This document shows, one piece after another, positions 52,303 to 60,484 of a stretch of DNA of 64,000 nucleotides. How positions within the stretch are numbered: position 1 is the first letter of the stretch; every line of letters begins with the position of its first letter. The position numbers and the translations under genes were made by a program. The notes below the pieces were generated by a model, which saw nothing but the letters and a program-made list of their open reading frames with translations, was not told the origin of the DNA and ran no database searches. The DNA lies in the NCBI RefSeq assembly GCF_002237445.1, contig NZ_CP022527.1, positions 806,001 through 870,000 on the forward strand, in the 5' to 3' direction. This DNA is from Neisseria sp. KEM232 (GTDB taxonomy: Bacteria > Pseudomonadota > Gammaproteobacteria > Burkholderiales > Neisseriaceae).

Positions 52303-52650
52303 ATGAAACTCTCCCTCATCCCCATCCTGCTGGCTTTGGCAGGCTGCGCCCCCGTACCCCACGTCGTCCGCATCCAAGCGCAAAACGGCAATCTGGTGCC
52401 CAACCTTGCCACGGAAACCAATCCCGACTGCGGCAGCATCAGCCTGGGCGCGGAACGTATCAGCTACATCATTGCCTGCAAACAGGGAGGCAAGGCCAAC
52501 CTGCCGCGCCACAGCGTCCGACTGGACCGGCAGGCAGGAGAACTCGCCGCCACCCGCGCCGACAGCGGCAAACCGCTCTTCAACATCCGGTGCAGCCGCG
52601 CACAGTTCGACCAAATCAACGCATGGCAAAACGCCGCGCCCGCACAATAA
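52303..52650 (+). CDS. Small lipoprotein of unknown function
   Basis: 115 residues with lipobox LALAGC (Cys about 16). Three more cysteines lie in the mature part, suggesting a disulfide plus one free or lipid-linked Cys. The mature protein is mostly strands and small (about 100 residues). No family is recognised. It lies between an unknown gene and the MoeB/ThiF-type gene. Confidence 0.65.
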   Translation: MKLSLIPILLALAGCAPVPHVVRIQAQNGNLVPNLATETNPDCGSISLGAERISYIIACKQGGKANLPRHSVRLDRQAGELAATRADSGKPLFNIRCSRAQFDQINAWQNAAPAQ

Positions 52651-52702
52651 ACACAGGCCGTCTGAAAGCCTTTCAGACGGCCTCAACACAGGAAACCCCG
52701 CC

Positions 52703-53464
52703 ATGGACGACCGCGACCTGCTGCGCTACAGCCGCCACATCCTGCTTGACGAAATCGGCATTGAAGGACAGGAAAAACTCCTGTCCGCCACCGCCCTCGT
52801 TATCGGCTGCGGCGGCCTCGGCGCAGCCGCCCTGCCCTATCTCGCCGCAGCGGGCATAGGCCGTCTGAACATCGCCGACGGCGATACCGTCGACGAAACC
52901 AACCTGCAACGGCAAACCGCCTTTGGCGAAGCCGACATCGGCCGCAACAAAGCCCAAGCCCTCGCAGACCGACTGAAAAGCATCAACAGCCGCTGCACCG
53001 TCCGCGCCCTGCCCGACTTTCTCGACGCAGAACGCTTGGCGCAACATGCCGCAGAGGCCGACATCGTGCTCGACTGCTGCGACAACTTCGCCACCCGCCA
53101 AGCCGTCAACCGCGCCTGCGTGTACCACAAAAAACCCCTCGTCTCCGGCGCGGCCGTGCGCTTCGACGGCCAGCTCGCCGTCTACCGCCCCGACCTGCCC
53201 GACAGCCCCTGCTACGCCTGCCTCTTCGACGGCGAAACCGCCGACGACGGCGCCTGCGCCCTCTTCGGCGTGTTCGCTCCGCTGGTCGGTATCATCGGCA
53301 CCATGCAGGCCGCCGCCGCGCTGAACGTCCTGCTGGGCACCGGCACGCCCGCCCACGGAACACTGCAAACCTACAACGCATTGGGCGGCCGATGGCACAG
53401 CTTCGCCATCCCCAAAGACCCTCATTGCCGCGTCTGCGGCTGCACATCACAAAAGACCGTCTGA
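52703..53464 (+). CDS. MoeB/ThiF-family adenylyltransferase
   Basis: 253 residues. E1-like fold: RYSRHILLDEIGIEGQEKL, the ATP loop VIGCGGLGAAALPYLAAAG, D-x-D-x-V-D-E-T-N-L-Q-R-Q (LQRQTAFGEADIGRNK) and two structural zinc CxxC pairs (CYAC near 171 and CRVC near 245). It adenylates the C-terminus of a ubiquitin-like sulfur carrier (MoaD or ThiS). Which pathway is not decided; no moa or thi genes are adjacent. The stop codon again falls in a DUS-like sequence (ACC GTC TGA). Confidence 0.85.
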   Translation: MDDRDLLRYSRHILLDEIGIEGQEKLLSATALVIGCGGLGAAALPYLAAAGIGRLNIADGDTVDETNLQRQTAFGEADIGRNKAQALADRLKSINSRCTVRALPDFLDAERLAQHAAEADIVLDCCDNFATRQAVNRACVYHKKPLVSGAAVRFDGQLAVYRPDLPDSPCYACLFDGETADDGACALFGVFAPLVGIIGTMQAAAALNVLLGTGTPAHGTLQTYNALGGRWHSFAIPKDPHCRVCGCTSQKTV

Positions 53465-53895
53465 ACGCCCCGCATCCGCTTTCAGACGGCCTCTGCCGCT
53501 AAGGTAGGGGGTACCGTCAAAGCGGCACATGCGATTTTTGGCAGACAGCCGCGCAGACACACGCCTACGGCATTCAAATAAAAGGCCGTCTGAAAACTTT
53601 TCAGGCGGCCTTTGTCAGCACGAAAGCAAAGAAGGCATAAGGTATCGCATGGAACGCGTACGTTGCCGTGCAACACGCCCACACACGGCTTTCAGACGGC
53701 CTCTGCATAAAGACACCGCCGCCGTCATTCCCGCGCAGGCGGGCATCTTTTTGACGATACGGAAATTGCCGAACCGCAAGATTGTTTTGATTCCGCCAAG
53801 ATTCCCGCCTGCGCGGAATGACGCCGCTCGGGCGGATTCGGGGTTGCGAAGCCTGCAAGCCATAGAAAGGCCGTCTGAAAACCCGTTTCGTTTTT
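53465..53895. other. Intergenic region with DUS and dRS3-like repeats
   Basis: No gene is supported. It has DUS pairs (53458-53492, 53582-53612) and two dRS3-like palindromes: ATTCCCGCGCAGGCGGGCAT at 53727-53745 and ATTCCCGCCTGCGCGGAAT at 53801-53819. dRS3 repeats are common recombination sites in Neisseria. Confidence 0.6.
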
Positions 53896-54001
53896 TATAG
53901 TGAGCCAAAATAAAAAATATACGGCGTTGCTGCGCCTTGCCGTATTATCCATAATGTCTGAGGCTTGCTGCCTTGTATCTTTTCTATTTTGGCTCACTAT
54001 A
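53896..54001. repeat. Correia-like element, short form
   Basis: 106 bases, ends TATAGTGAGCCAAAATA / TATTTTGGCTCACTATA, core in forward orientation, with a few changes (CATAATGTCTGAGGC). Confidence 0.85.
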
Positions 54002-54174
54002 ACTCCGTTGAAGCTGCGCTTTCAGACAGCCTGTACATAAAAACCGCCGCCGTCCGCAAACGGCAGCGGTTTATCCGATATGGCCGGGAATCTTTGCCAA
54101 GCCTCGAAGGCCGTCTGAACGGCAAGGATGCCGTTATGCCCGCGGGGCGGGCGTTTGCCAAGGCGGCAGACGGG

Positions 54175-54750
54175 TCAGAGAATCAGGAAATGGCAGTGGT
54201 CAATGGCGTCGCGCTTGGCTTTAAATTTCTCTTTCAAGGCGTTGTCTTCTTCACGCCACCGTTCCCAAACCTCTTTGCCGCCGCCTACCTGCGGCTGGGG
54301 ATGGGCATCCCGCGCTGCCTGGTATTCTTTTTTCGCCGCTTCGCAAAGCTGTTCGTTTTTCGCATATTCGGCGTTTTCCTGCTCGACTTGCTGCCGGATG
54401 CCGTCGAAGTCGCCGGAGCTGATTTTGTCATATGCCCTGCGTTCCGCACGCAGGGTTTTGCCGTCTTCCGACAGCATCAGCGGAATGCTGCCGAAGCCGG
54501 TGTCTACGGCCAGCGTGCCGTCGTCTTTCTGCGAGAGGACGAGGCTTTTTTCGTGCACTTCGCCTTTGCGGTTGGGCAGCAGGTTTTCTTTGAGCAGATA
54601 GGTTTTGCTGTCTTCTTTCACGATTTGCACGACGTCCGGCCGCTTGTCGCCGTCGCCCTGCCGTTTCCAATAGCCTTCATATTGCTCGTGACCGCCGCCG
54701 CAGGCCGCCAGCAACAGCGCGCCCAATACCGCCAAAGACAATTTCTTCAT
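54175..54750 (-). CDS. Lipoprotein of unknown function
   Basis: 191 residues, lipobox LLAAC (Cys17). An N-terminal beta-rich part (about 22-105; YEGYWKRQGDG ... LMLSEDGKTL) is followed by a long charged helical region (about 105-190) with Cys near 137 and 186. No family is recognised. It may be a small surface or periplasmic lipoprotein; there is no Slam nearby. It is flanked by Correia-like elements on both sides. Confidence 0.68.
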   Translation of the reverse strand: MKKLSLAVLGALLLAACGGGHEQYEGYWKRQGDGDKRPDVVQIVKEDSKTYLLKENLLPNRKGEVHEKSLVLSQKDDGTLAVDTGFGSIPLMLSEDGKTLRAERRAYDKISSGDFDGIRQQVEQENAEYAKNEQLCEAAKKEYQAARDAHPQPQVGGGKEVWERWREEDNALKEKFKAKRDAIDHCHFLIL

Positions 54751-54942
54751 GTTTTCTGTTTCCTATGTGTTAAAAAACGTGCGGATTATATAACCGTTTT
54801 AAGCGGAATACATATCAACCGTAGACAAAACCTGTCCGCCCGCCCCGCAAATCGGGTAGATAAGGCCGTCTGAAAGCCTGTTTCCCGCGTTCAGACGGCC
54901 TTATCGGCTTTTCCCGCGTTCGGCTTGCGGCGGCAGATGCGT

Positions 54943-55099
54943 TATAGTGAGTCAAAATAAAAAAGATACAAGGCAGCAAGCCGCAGACAGTACAGGTAGT
55001 ACGGGGCAGGTTTTCTTGGCATTTCCAATGCCGTAGAAAACCGCCCTCTTCGAGCTAAGGCGCAGCAACGCCGTAGATTTTTTATTTTGGCTCACTATA
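54943..55099. repeat. Correia-like element, long form
   Basis: 157 bases, ends TATAGTGAGTCAAAATA / TATTTTGGCTCACTATA (one mismatch), reverse core, with the about 50-base internal segment (CGGGGCAGGTTTTCTTGGCA to CGCCCTCTTCGAGCTAAGGC). It ends 40 bases before dtd. Confidence 0.85.
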
Positions 55100-55138
55100 C
55101 AATCCTTAACGAAAACATTTACACGAAAGGAACAAACC

Positions 55139-55600
55139 ATGCGTGCCGTTATCCAAAAAGTCACCCGTGCCGAAGTCGGGATTGTGCACGGGGGCGGCTG
55201 TGAAACCGTCGGGCAGATTTCAGACGGCCTCTTGGTGCTGCTGGGCGTGGGGCAGGACGACGGCGAAGACGACGCCCGCTATATCGCCGACAAAACCGCC
55301 GGCCTGCGTATTTTTGAAGACGAAGCGGGCAAGCTGAATCTGTCGCTGCGCGAAACGGGCGGAGCGGTGCTTTTGGTATCGCAGTTCACGCTGCACGGCG
55401 ACGCGCGCAGCGGCAGGCGGCCGTCGTTTTCCGCCGCCGCCAAGCCCGACGAGGCGGAGCGGCTGTATCTTTTGACGGCGCAGATGCTGCGCGATCGGGG
55501 CATCCGCGTGGAGACGGGGCGTTTCCGCACGCATATGCAGGTGTCGTTGTGCAACGACGGGCCGGTGACGCTGCTGCTCGATTCGAAAAAACTGTTTTGA
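55139..55600 (+). CDS. dtd: D-aminoacyl-tRNA deacylase
   Basis: 153 residues, typical. MRAVIQKVTRAEV start, SQFTLHGDARSGRRPSFS (active-site SQxT and Gly-Arg block) and MQVSLCNDGPVTLLLDS (cross-subunit Gly-cisPro) are all present. It removes D-amino acids from tRNA. A 7-base gap separates it from the MFS gene, so the two are probably cotranscribed; a Correia-like element lies just upstream. Confidence 0.95.
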   Translation: MRAVIQKVTRAEVGIVHGGGCETVGQISDGLLVLLGVGQDDGEDDARYIADKTAGLRIFEDEAGKLNLSLRETGGAVLLVSQFTLHGDARSGRRPSFSAAAKPDEAERLYLLTAQMLRDRGIRVETGRFRTHMQVSLCNDGPVTLLLDSKKLF

Positions 55601-55607
55601 GACCGAA

Positions 55608-56783
55608 ATGAAGACTGCACGCGATACCGCGCCGCTTGCGCTGTTTCTGATTGCCGTCGCGCTGCTGGCGGCCAACCTGCGCGCGCCGCTGGCCGCTTTG
55701 GGCCCGCTGGTGGGGATGATACGGGCGGATTTGGGCAGCTCGGGCACGTTTATGGGCGTGGTGGCCGCGTTGCCCATGCTGGCGTTCGCGCTGTTTTCGC
55801 CGCTGGCGGTGCGCCTGTCTGCCCGTTTCGGCGCGGAGAGGGTGCTGGCGGCGGCGGCGGCGCTGATGGCGGCGGGCATGGCGGTGCGCTCGTGGGGGCC
55901 GTCTGAAACGCTGCTGGCACTCGGCACGCTGCTGCTGGCGGCAGCGGTGGCGATGGGCAATGTGCTGCTGCCGGCGCTGGCCAAACGCAATCTGCCGACG
56001 CGCGTCGGGCTGGTGGTGGGCACGCTGTCGGCGGGGATGTCGCTGTCGTCGGCGCTGGCTGCCGCAGCCGCCGTGCCACTGGCGGTGCGTTTCGGCTGGC
56101 AGTGGTCGCTGGCGGTGTGGCTGTTTGCCGCGCTGGCCGCGTGTGCCGCCTGGCTGCCGCTCTGCCGCCGGGGTGCCCAAAGGCCGTCTGAAACGGCGGT
56201 TTCAGACGGCCTCAATGCGTGGAAACTGCCCGCCGCGTGGTGTTTGAGCGCGTTTATGGGCGTGCAGTCGCTGCTGTTTTACACGCTGGTGAACTTTCTG
56301 CCCTCGCTGCTGGCGGAAAAAGGGGCGGACGCGGCAGCGGCGGGCAATTATGTTTCGCTGTTCCAAGTCGGCACGCTGGCTGGCAGCCTGGCGGTGTCGG
56401 CACGGTTTGCCCGCAGCGGGCGCAGGCAGCTTTTCAATCTGGCGGTGGCCTCGCTGATGCTGTTCGGCGTGCTGGGCTTGTGGCTCGCGCCTGCGGGCAG
56501 CGCGTGGCTGTGGGTAATGCTGGCTGGCGCAGGCGCGTCGGGCAGCTTTTCTTCCGCCCTGATGCTGTTCGCTCTGCGCGCCTCCGACAGCCGCACCACC
56601 GCCGCGCTCTCGGGCATGGCGCAGACGGTGGGCTACTCCATCGCCGTCGCCGGCCCGCTGGGCATGGGCATGCTCTACGACCGCTTCGGTTCGTGGTCGG
56701 CATCGCTGTCGCTGCTGGCGGCGCTGATGGTGTTCGAGTGCGTGCTGGCATGGTTTGCCGCCAAGCCGGAAATTATCCGCTGA
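55608..56783 (+). CDS. CynX/NimT-type MFS transporter
   Basis: 391 residues with about 12 membrane segments. NLRAPLAALGPLVGMIRADL is the CynX/YycB-like start, and an RLSARFGAERVL loop fits MFS motif A. The central cytoplasmic loop is made by an inverted DUS pair (56182-56213), read as RPSE ... SDGL. Members transport cyanate or nitroimidazoles, but most substrates are unknown. It follows dtd directly. Confidence 0.85.
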   Translation: MKTARDTAPLALFLIAVALLAANLRAPLAALGPLVGMIRADLGSSGTFMGVVAALPMLAFALFSPLAVRLSARFGAERVLAAAAALMAAGMAVRSWGPSETLLALGTLLLAAAVAMGNVLLPALAKRNLPTRVGLVVGTLSAGMSLSSALAAAAAVPLAVRFGWQWSLAVWLFAALAACAAWLPLCRRGAQRPSETAVSDGLNAWKLPAAWCLSAFMGVQSLLFYTLVNFLPSLLAEKGADAAAAGNYVSLFQVGTLAGSLAVSARFARSGRRQLFNLAVASLMLFGVLGLWLAPAGSAWLWVMLAGAGASGSFSSALMLFALRASDSRTTAALSGMAQTVGYSIAVAGPLGMGMLYDRFGSWSASLSLLAALMVFECVLAWFAAKPEIIR

Positions 56784-56869
56784 GGAGGCGGACACGGGAT
56801 ACGGAAAGGCCGTCTGAAAGGGCTTTCAGACGGCCTTTTGGGCAAGACGCAGCTGCGGTTTCACTTCGT

Positions 56870-57013
56870 TATAGTGAGCCAAAATAAAAAATCTACGGCG
56901 TTGCTGCGCCTTAGCTCGAAGAGGGCGGTTTTCTACGGCATTGGAAATGCCAAGAAAACCTGCCCCGTACTACCTGTACTGTCTACGGCTTGCTGCCTTG
57001 TATCTTTTTTATT
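56870..57013. repeat. Correia-like element, long form, right end lost
   Basis: It starts TATAGTGAGCCAAAATA and runs through the forward core with the internal segment to TATCTTTTTTATT at 57013, where the insertion-sequence end GGGGCTGTACTAG begins. The last about 14 bases (GGCTCACTATA side) are missing. Confidence 0.85.
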
Positions 57014-57468
57014 GGGGCTGTACTAGATAAGCAGTCATGTCAGACTGCAAAAATGAAGATAACCCGTTGTAAACTAAAAAAGAGTATTCAAAAGAAACTG
57101 CTTCAGTTTTTTGTACTCGAAGTTACTGCCCGTTCGGCTGCTGATTTATTGGGCATCCACCCTAATTCGGCAGTGCTGTTTTACCGCAAGATTCGGTTTG
57201 AAGCGTGGTTTGGGCAGTTTCTGTTGAAGGAACTTAAAGAGCCTTCGGTCATTATTATGGATAACGCCCGTTTTCACAGGATGACGGTACTGCGTGAAAT
57301 GGCGCAGAGGGAGGGACACATCATTCTGCCGCTGCCGCCATATTCGCCTGAGTTGAACCCGATAGAAAAGGTGTGGGCGAATATCAAACGGCACCTGGGG
57401 AAAGTGATGTCCGGCTGTTTGTCTTTTGAGCAGGCTTTGTTGGATATTTTTTGTTTTGTTTGACTATA
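57014..57468 (+). mobile_element. Chimeric IS1016/IS630 remnant with in-frame fused transposase
   Basis: The left end GGGGCTGTACTAGATAAGC is the IS1016-type terminal repeat. A 136-codon ORF (57053-57463) starts with the N-terminus of an IS1016-like transposase (VTARSAADLLG, FYRKIR, to about codon 48, base 57196). It continues in frame as the C-terminus of an IS630-type transposase (FEAWFGQFLLKELKEPS, IIMDNARFHRM, LPPYSPELNPIEKV), and the right end TTTGACTATA is IS630-like. Neither catalytic domain is complete, so it is most likely a deletion product, not an active element. Confidence 0.82.
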
Positions 57469-57678
57469 CAAAGAAAGGATGCAGAACAGCCTGCCCGTCA
57501 GCCAGAGGGCGGCGGCATACCATGCGGAAAAACCGGCGGCGAAGGATGCAATCAGAGCAGCAAAGGCGGCCAACGTGCAGTAGTCGGAGGCGGCACGCAG
57601 CAGGTCGTCGGCGCGGGAGCAGCGGGCAAAGCCGATGCGTTCGACTTCGTGGCACCACATCGGGGAAAACAGGAGCAT
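57469..57678 (-). pseudogene. Small membrane protein truncated by the chimeric IS
   Basis: From the ATG at 57678 (AAGGAAA upstream) about 70 codons read MLLFSPMWCHEVERIGFARC, then two hydrophobic segments, to about 57469, where the frame runs into the right end of the IS remnant. The natural C-terminus is lost. It lies 75 bases upstream of ybaB's 3' end on the same strand. Family unknown; it may still be expressed as a fusion with an IS-encoded tail. Confidence 0.65.
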
Positions 57679-57753
57679 GGTTTCCTTTCGTCAAAACGGG
57701 CGGCGGATATTCAGACGGCCTGACGCAAAATGCGTCAGGCCGTCTGAACTGGC

Positions 57754-58089
57754 TTATTTGAAGAAATCGCCTATGCCTGCGGGCAGTCTTTGGGTGAACT
57801 TGCCCATGGTGGAGGCGGTGAGCGATTCGGCGGCCTCGTGCGCGGCATTGACGGCGGCGAGGACGAGGTCTTCCAGCATTTCTTTGTCTTCGGCGGCTTC
57901 GGCGATCAGCTCGGGGCTGATGCTGACGCTGCGGATTTGGTGGTTGCAGGTCATGACGACTTTCACCAGGCCGTTGCCCGCTTCGCCGCCCACTTCGGTG
58001 GCGGCCAGCTCGGCCTGTGCTTTTTTCATGTTTTCCTGCATTTTTTGAGCCTGCTGCATCAAGCCGCCCAGTCCTGCTTTTCCGAACAT
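57754..58089 (-). CDS. ybaB: YbaB/EbfC nucleoid-associated protein
   Basis: 111 residues. MFGKAGLGGLMQQAQKMQENM start, GLVKVVMTCNHQIRSVSI strands, and EMLEDLVLAAVNAAHEAA helix are diagnostic. It binds DNA as a dimer. It follows dnaX on the same strand (92 bases apart), the classical dnaX-ybaB order; recR does not follow here, its place being taken by the truncated gene and IS remnant. Confidence 0.93.
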   Translation of the reverse strand: MFGKAGLGGLMQQAQKMQENMKKAQAELAATEVGGEAGNGLVKVVMTCNHQIRSVSISPELIAEAAEDKEMLEDLVLAAVNAAHEAAESLTASTMGKFTQRLPAGIGDFFK

Positions 58090-58181
58090 CGAGGATACTC
58101 CTGTGGTTGGTGGTTTAAAAAAGAAAAAGATGATGCCGCGCCCTTTGACTCGGCGTTTTTCACTCCGTTAAAACTTCGTTT

Positions 58182-60338
58182 TCAGACGGCCTGAACGCCG
58201 TATTCTTCGAGATCTTCCGCACGCAGCAGGCTGTTTTCGTGCCAGCCTTCGGCGTTTAGGGCGACCATCAGCGCGCGGCAGTCGGGGTCGGCTTCGAGGC
58301 GGCGGCGGGCTTCTTCACGGCCTTCGCGTTGCAGGCGCGCGCGGCGCATAGCGGGGGTTTCCCAGCCTTTGTCTTCCTGCCACGGCACGGTTTGCAGGCT
58401 GAGGCCGTTCAGGCCGTAGGCTTCGGCGAGGGCGTTGCGGATTTTGTCGAAATATTCTTTGGTGGTGGTGGCCGGGGCGTTGCCGTTGAGGGCGAACAGA
58501 AGGCGGTTTTGCGCGGTGTCGTAGTTTGTCCAAGCCATGTGGTCGGCCAGCATCTGCGCAGCACCGAGACGTTTGTTCAGACGTTTGATCACGGCGTGCC
58601 AGTTGGCGGCGGACAATTCGGGCAGAGGAGCGAAGTCGGCTTCTTCCGTGCCTTCTTCTTCCGCGTTTTCCTGCTCCTGCGCGGGCTCTGCGGTGGGCAG
58701 TTCGTCGAAGGGGATGTCTTCGTCGCGCTGCCATGCGGCGGGTGTGGCGGGCAGGCTGCCGTTTTGTTCTGTGCGGCCGTCTGAAACGGGCGCGCTTGGT
58801 GCCGCTGTTTCGTCCTGTGGGTTTTCAGACGGCCTTTCTGTAACGGGTTTCGCGCTTTCGGATTCGGTAACGCGGTCTGCGGCGGGTGTTTCAGACGGCC
58901 TTACTTCTGTTTGCGGCGCGGCGGTGAGGCCGTCTGAAACGGGGATTGTTTCGACGGCGGCGTCTTCCCACGGCGGGGTTCCGTCTGCGTCGTTTTGTTC
59001 TGCCGTGTGGTTTTCAGACGGCCTTTCGGCTGCGGCAGTTGTTGTAGTGCTTGCTGGCAAGCTGTTTGCGGGGCTTTCAGACGGCCTCTGTTGTCCGGCC
59101 TGCGTGTCGGCGGGCGTTTTGTGGCCGTCTGAAACGGGGGCGGCGGTTTCAGACGGCCTGTGCTTTGTTTCTACCGCTCCGTTATCGGCAGAAGCGGGGG
59201 CGGGGTCGCTGAGGCCGCTGCCGGCGATATGGCCGCCGACATGGGCGGGGGCGGCCATGGGGGCGAAGGCGAGCATGCGCAGGAGGGTCATGACGAAGCC
59301 GGCGTATTCGTCGGGGGCGAGGCTCAAATCCTGTTTGCCGCGGATGGCGCATTGGTAGTAAAGCTGGATTTGTTCGCCGCCCAGTTGCGCGGCGAGGGCG
59401 GCGAGGGCGGGACGTTCGGGGTCGTCAGCGGGCACGGCGGCGGGTACGGTCTGCATCAGGGCGAGGCGTTGCAGCAGCAGGGCGAGTTCGCTCAGGGCGT
59501 TGTCGAAACCGACGGCGCGTTCGGCCATTTCCTGCGCTTTTTGCAGGAGGGCGGCGCCGTTTTGTGCGGCGATGCTGTCGAGCAGTTCGTATAAATAGCG
59601 TTTGTCTACCGCGCCTATCATTTGCCGCACGTCATTTTCCGTTACCTGCCCCGAGCCCATGGCGATGGCCTGGTCGAGCAGGCTGAGGGCGTCGCGCATC
59701 GAGCCTGCGGCGGCGCGGCCGAGCAGTTGCAGGGCGGCGGGCTCGAAGGGGATTTGTTCGGCGGTGAGGACGTGTTCGAGGTGGGCGGCCACCTGCTGCG
59801 CGGTCATGTTGCGCAGGACGAATTGCAGGCAGCGGGAGAGGACGGTGACGGGGACTTTGTGCGGGTCGGTGGTGGCGAGGATGAATTTGACGTGCTCGGG
59901 CGGCTCTTCGAGGGTTTTGAGCATGGCGTTAAACGCACTTTTGGAGAGCATGTGCACTTCGTCGATGATATAGACTTTGTATTTGCCCGCGGTGGGGGCG
60001 TATTGGGCGTTTTCCAGTACTTCGCGGATGTTGTCGATGCCGGTGTTGGAGGCGGCGTCGATTTCCAGAAGGTCGACGTAGCGTCCGGCGTCGATGTCGC
60101 GGCAGCTTTGGCATTCGCCGCAGGGTTCGCCGTGCTGCGGCTTTTCGCAGTTGAGGCTTTTGGCGAGGATGCGGGCGATGGTGGTTTTGCCGACGCCGCG
60201 CGTGCCGGTGAGCAGGTAGGCGTGGTGCAGACGGCCTTTGTCGAGGGCGTTTTGCAGGGCTTTGACGACGTGTTCCTGGCCGACTAGGTCGGCAAAGGTT
60301 TTCGGACGCCATTTGCGGGCGAGGACTTGGTATGCCAT
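58182..60338 (-). CDS. dnaX: DNA polymerase III subunit tau (and gamma)
   Basis: 718 residues from the ATG at 60338; an upstream start at 60389 crosses a DUS. AAA+ domain: GTRGVGKTTIARILAK, zinc module CGECQSC, YIIDEVHMLS, then lid and domain III (about 1-360). A long Pro/Ser/Glu-rich linker (about 385-530) holds eight DUS, read as RPSE (five) or SDG (three). A C-terminal tau domain (about 560-718) contacts the polymerase. The last codons plus stop (GCC GTC TGA) are a DUS. It drives clamp loading at the fork. Confidence 0.94.
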   Translation of the reverse strand: MAYQVLARKWRPKTFADLVGQEHVVKALQNALDKGRLHHAYLLTGTRGVGKTTIARILAKSLNCEKPQHGEPCGECQSCRDIDAGRYVDLLEIDAASNTGIDNIREVLENAQYAPTAGKYKVYIIDEVHMLSKSAFNAMLKTLEEPPEHVKFILATTDPHKVPVTVLSRCLQFVLRNMTAQQVAAHLEHVLTAEQIPFEPAALQLLGRAAAGSMRDALSLLDQAIAMGSGQVTENDVRQMIGAVDKRYLYELLDSIAAQNGAALLQKAQEMAERAVGFDNALSELALLLQRLALMQTVPAAVPADDPERPALAALAAQLGGEQIQLYYQCAIRGKQDLSLAPDEYAGFVMTLLRMLAFAPMAAPAHVGGHIAGSGLSDPAPASADNGAVETKHRPSETAAPVSDGHKTPADTQAGQQRPSESPANSLPASTTTTAAAERPSENHTAEQNDADGTPPWEDAAVETIPVSDGLTAAPQTEVRPSETPAADRVTESESAKPVTERPSENPQDETAAPSAPVSDGRTEQNGSLPATPAAWQRDEDIPFDELPTAEPAQEQENAEEEGTEEADFAPLPELSAANWHAVIKRLNKRLGAAQMLADHMAWTNYDTAQNRLLFALNGNAPATTTKEYFDKIRNALAEAYGLNGLSLQTVPWQEDKGWETPAMRRARLQREGREEARRRLEADPDCRALMVALNAEGWHENSLLRAEDLEEYGVQAV

Positions 60339-60421
60339 AGGGAAAGCTCGTGTGGCCGTCTGAAAGGCGGCGGGGGAAAAACGCGGCATTATAAACGAAA
60401 CGCTATGCGCGGCGGCGGAAG

Positions 60422-60462
60422 AAAGGCCGTCTGAAAACGCCTGAGGCGGTTTTCAGACGGCC
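60422..60462. terminator. DUS inverted-pair terminator of clpA
   Basis: AAAGGCCGTCTGAAAACGCC pairs with GGCGGTTTTCAGACGGCCT, between clpA's 3' end and the dnaX start on the minus strand. Confidence 0.7.
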
Positions 60463-60484
60463 TGATGGGAAGTTTAAGACGGGT

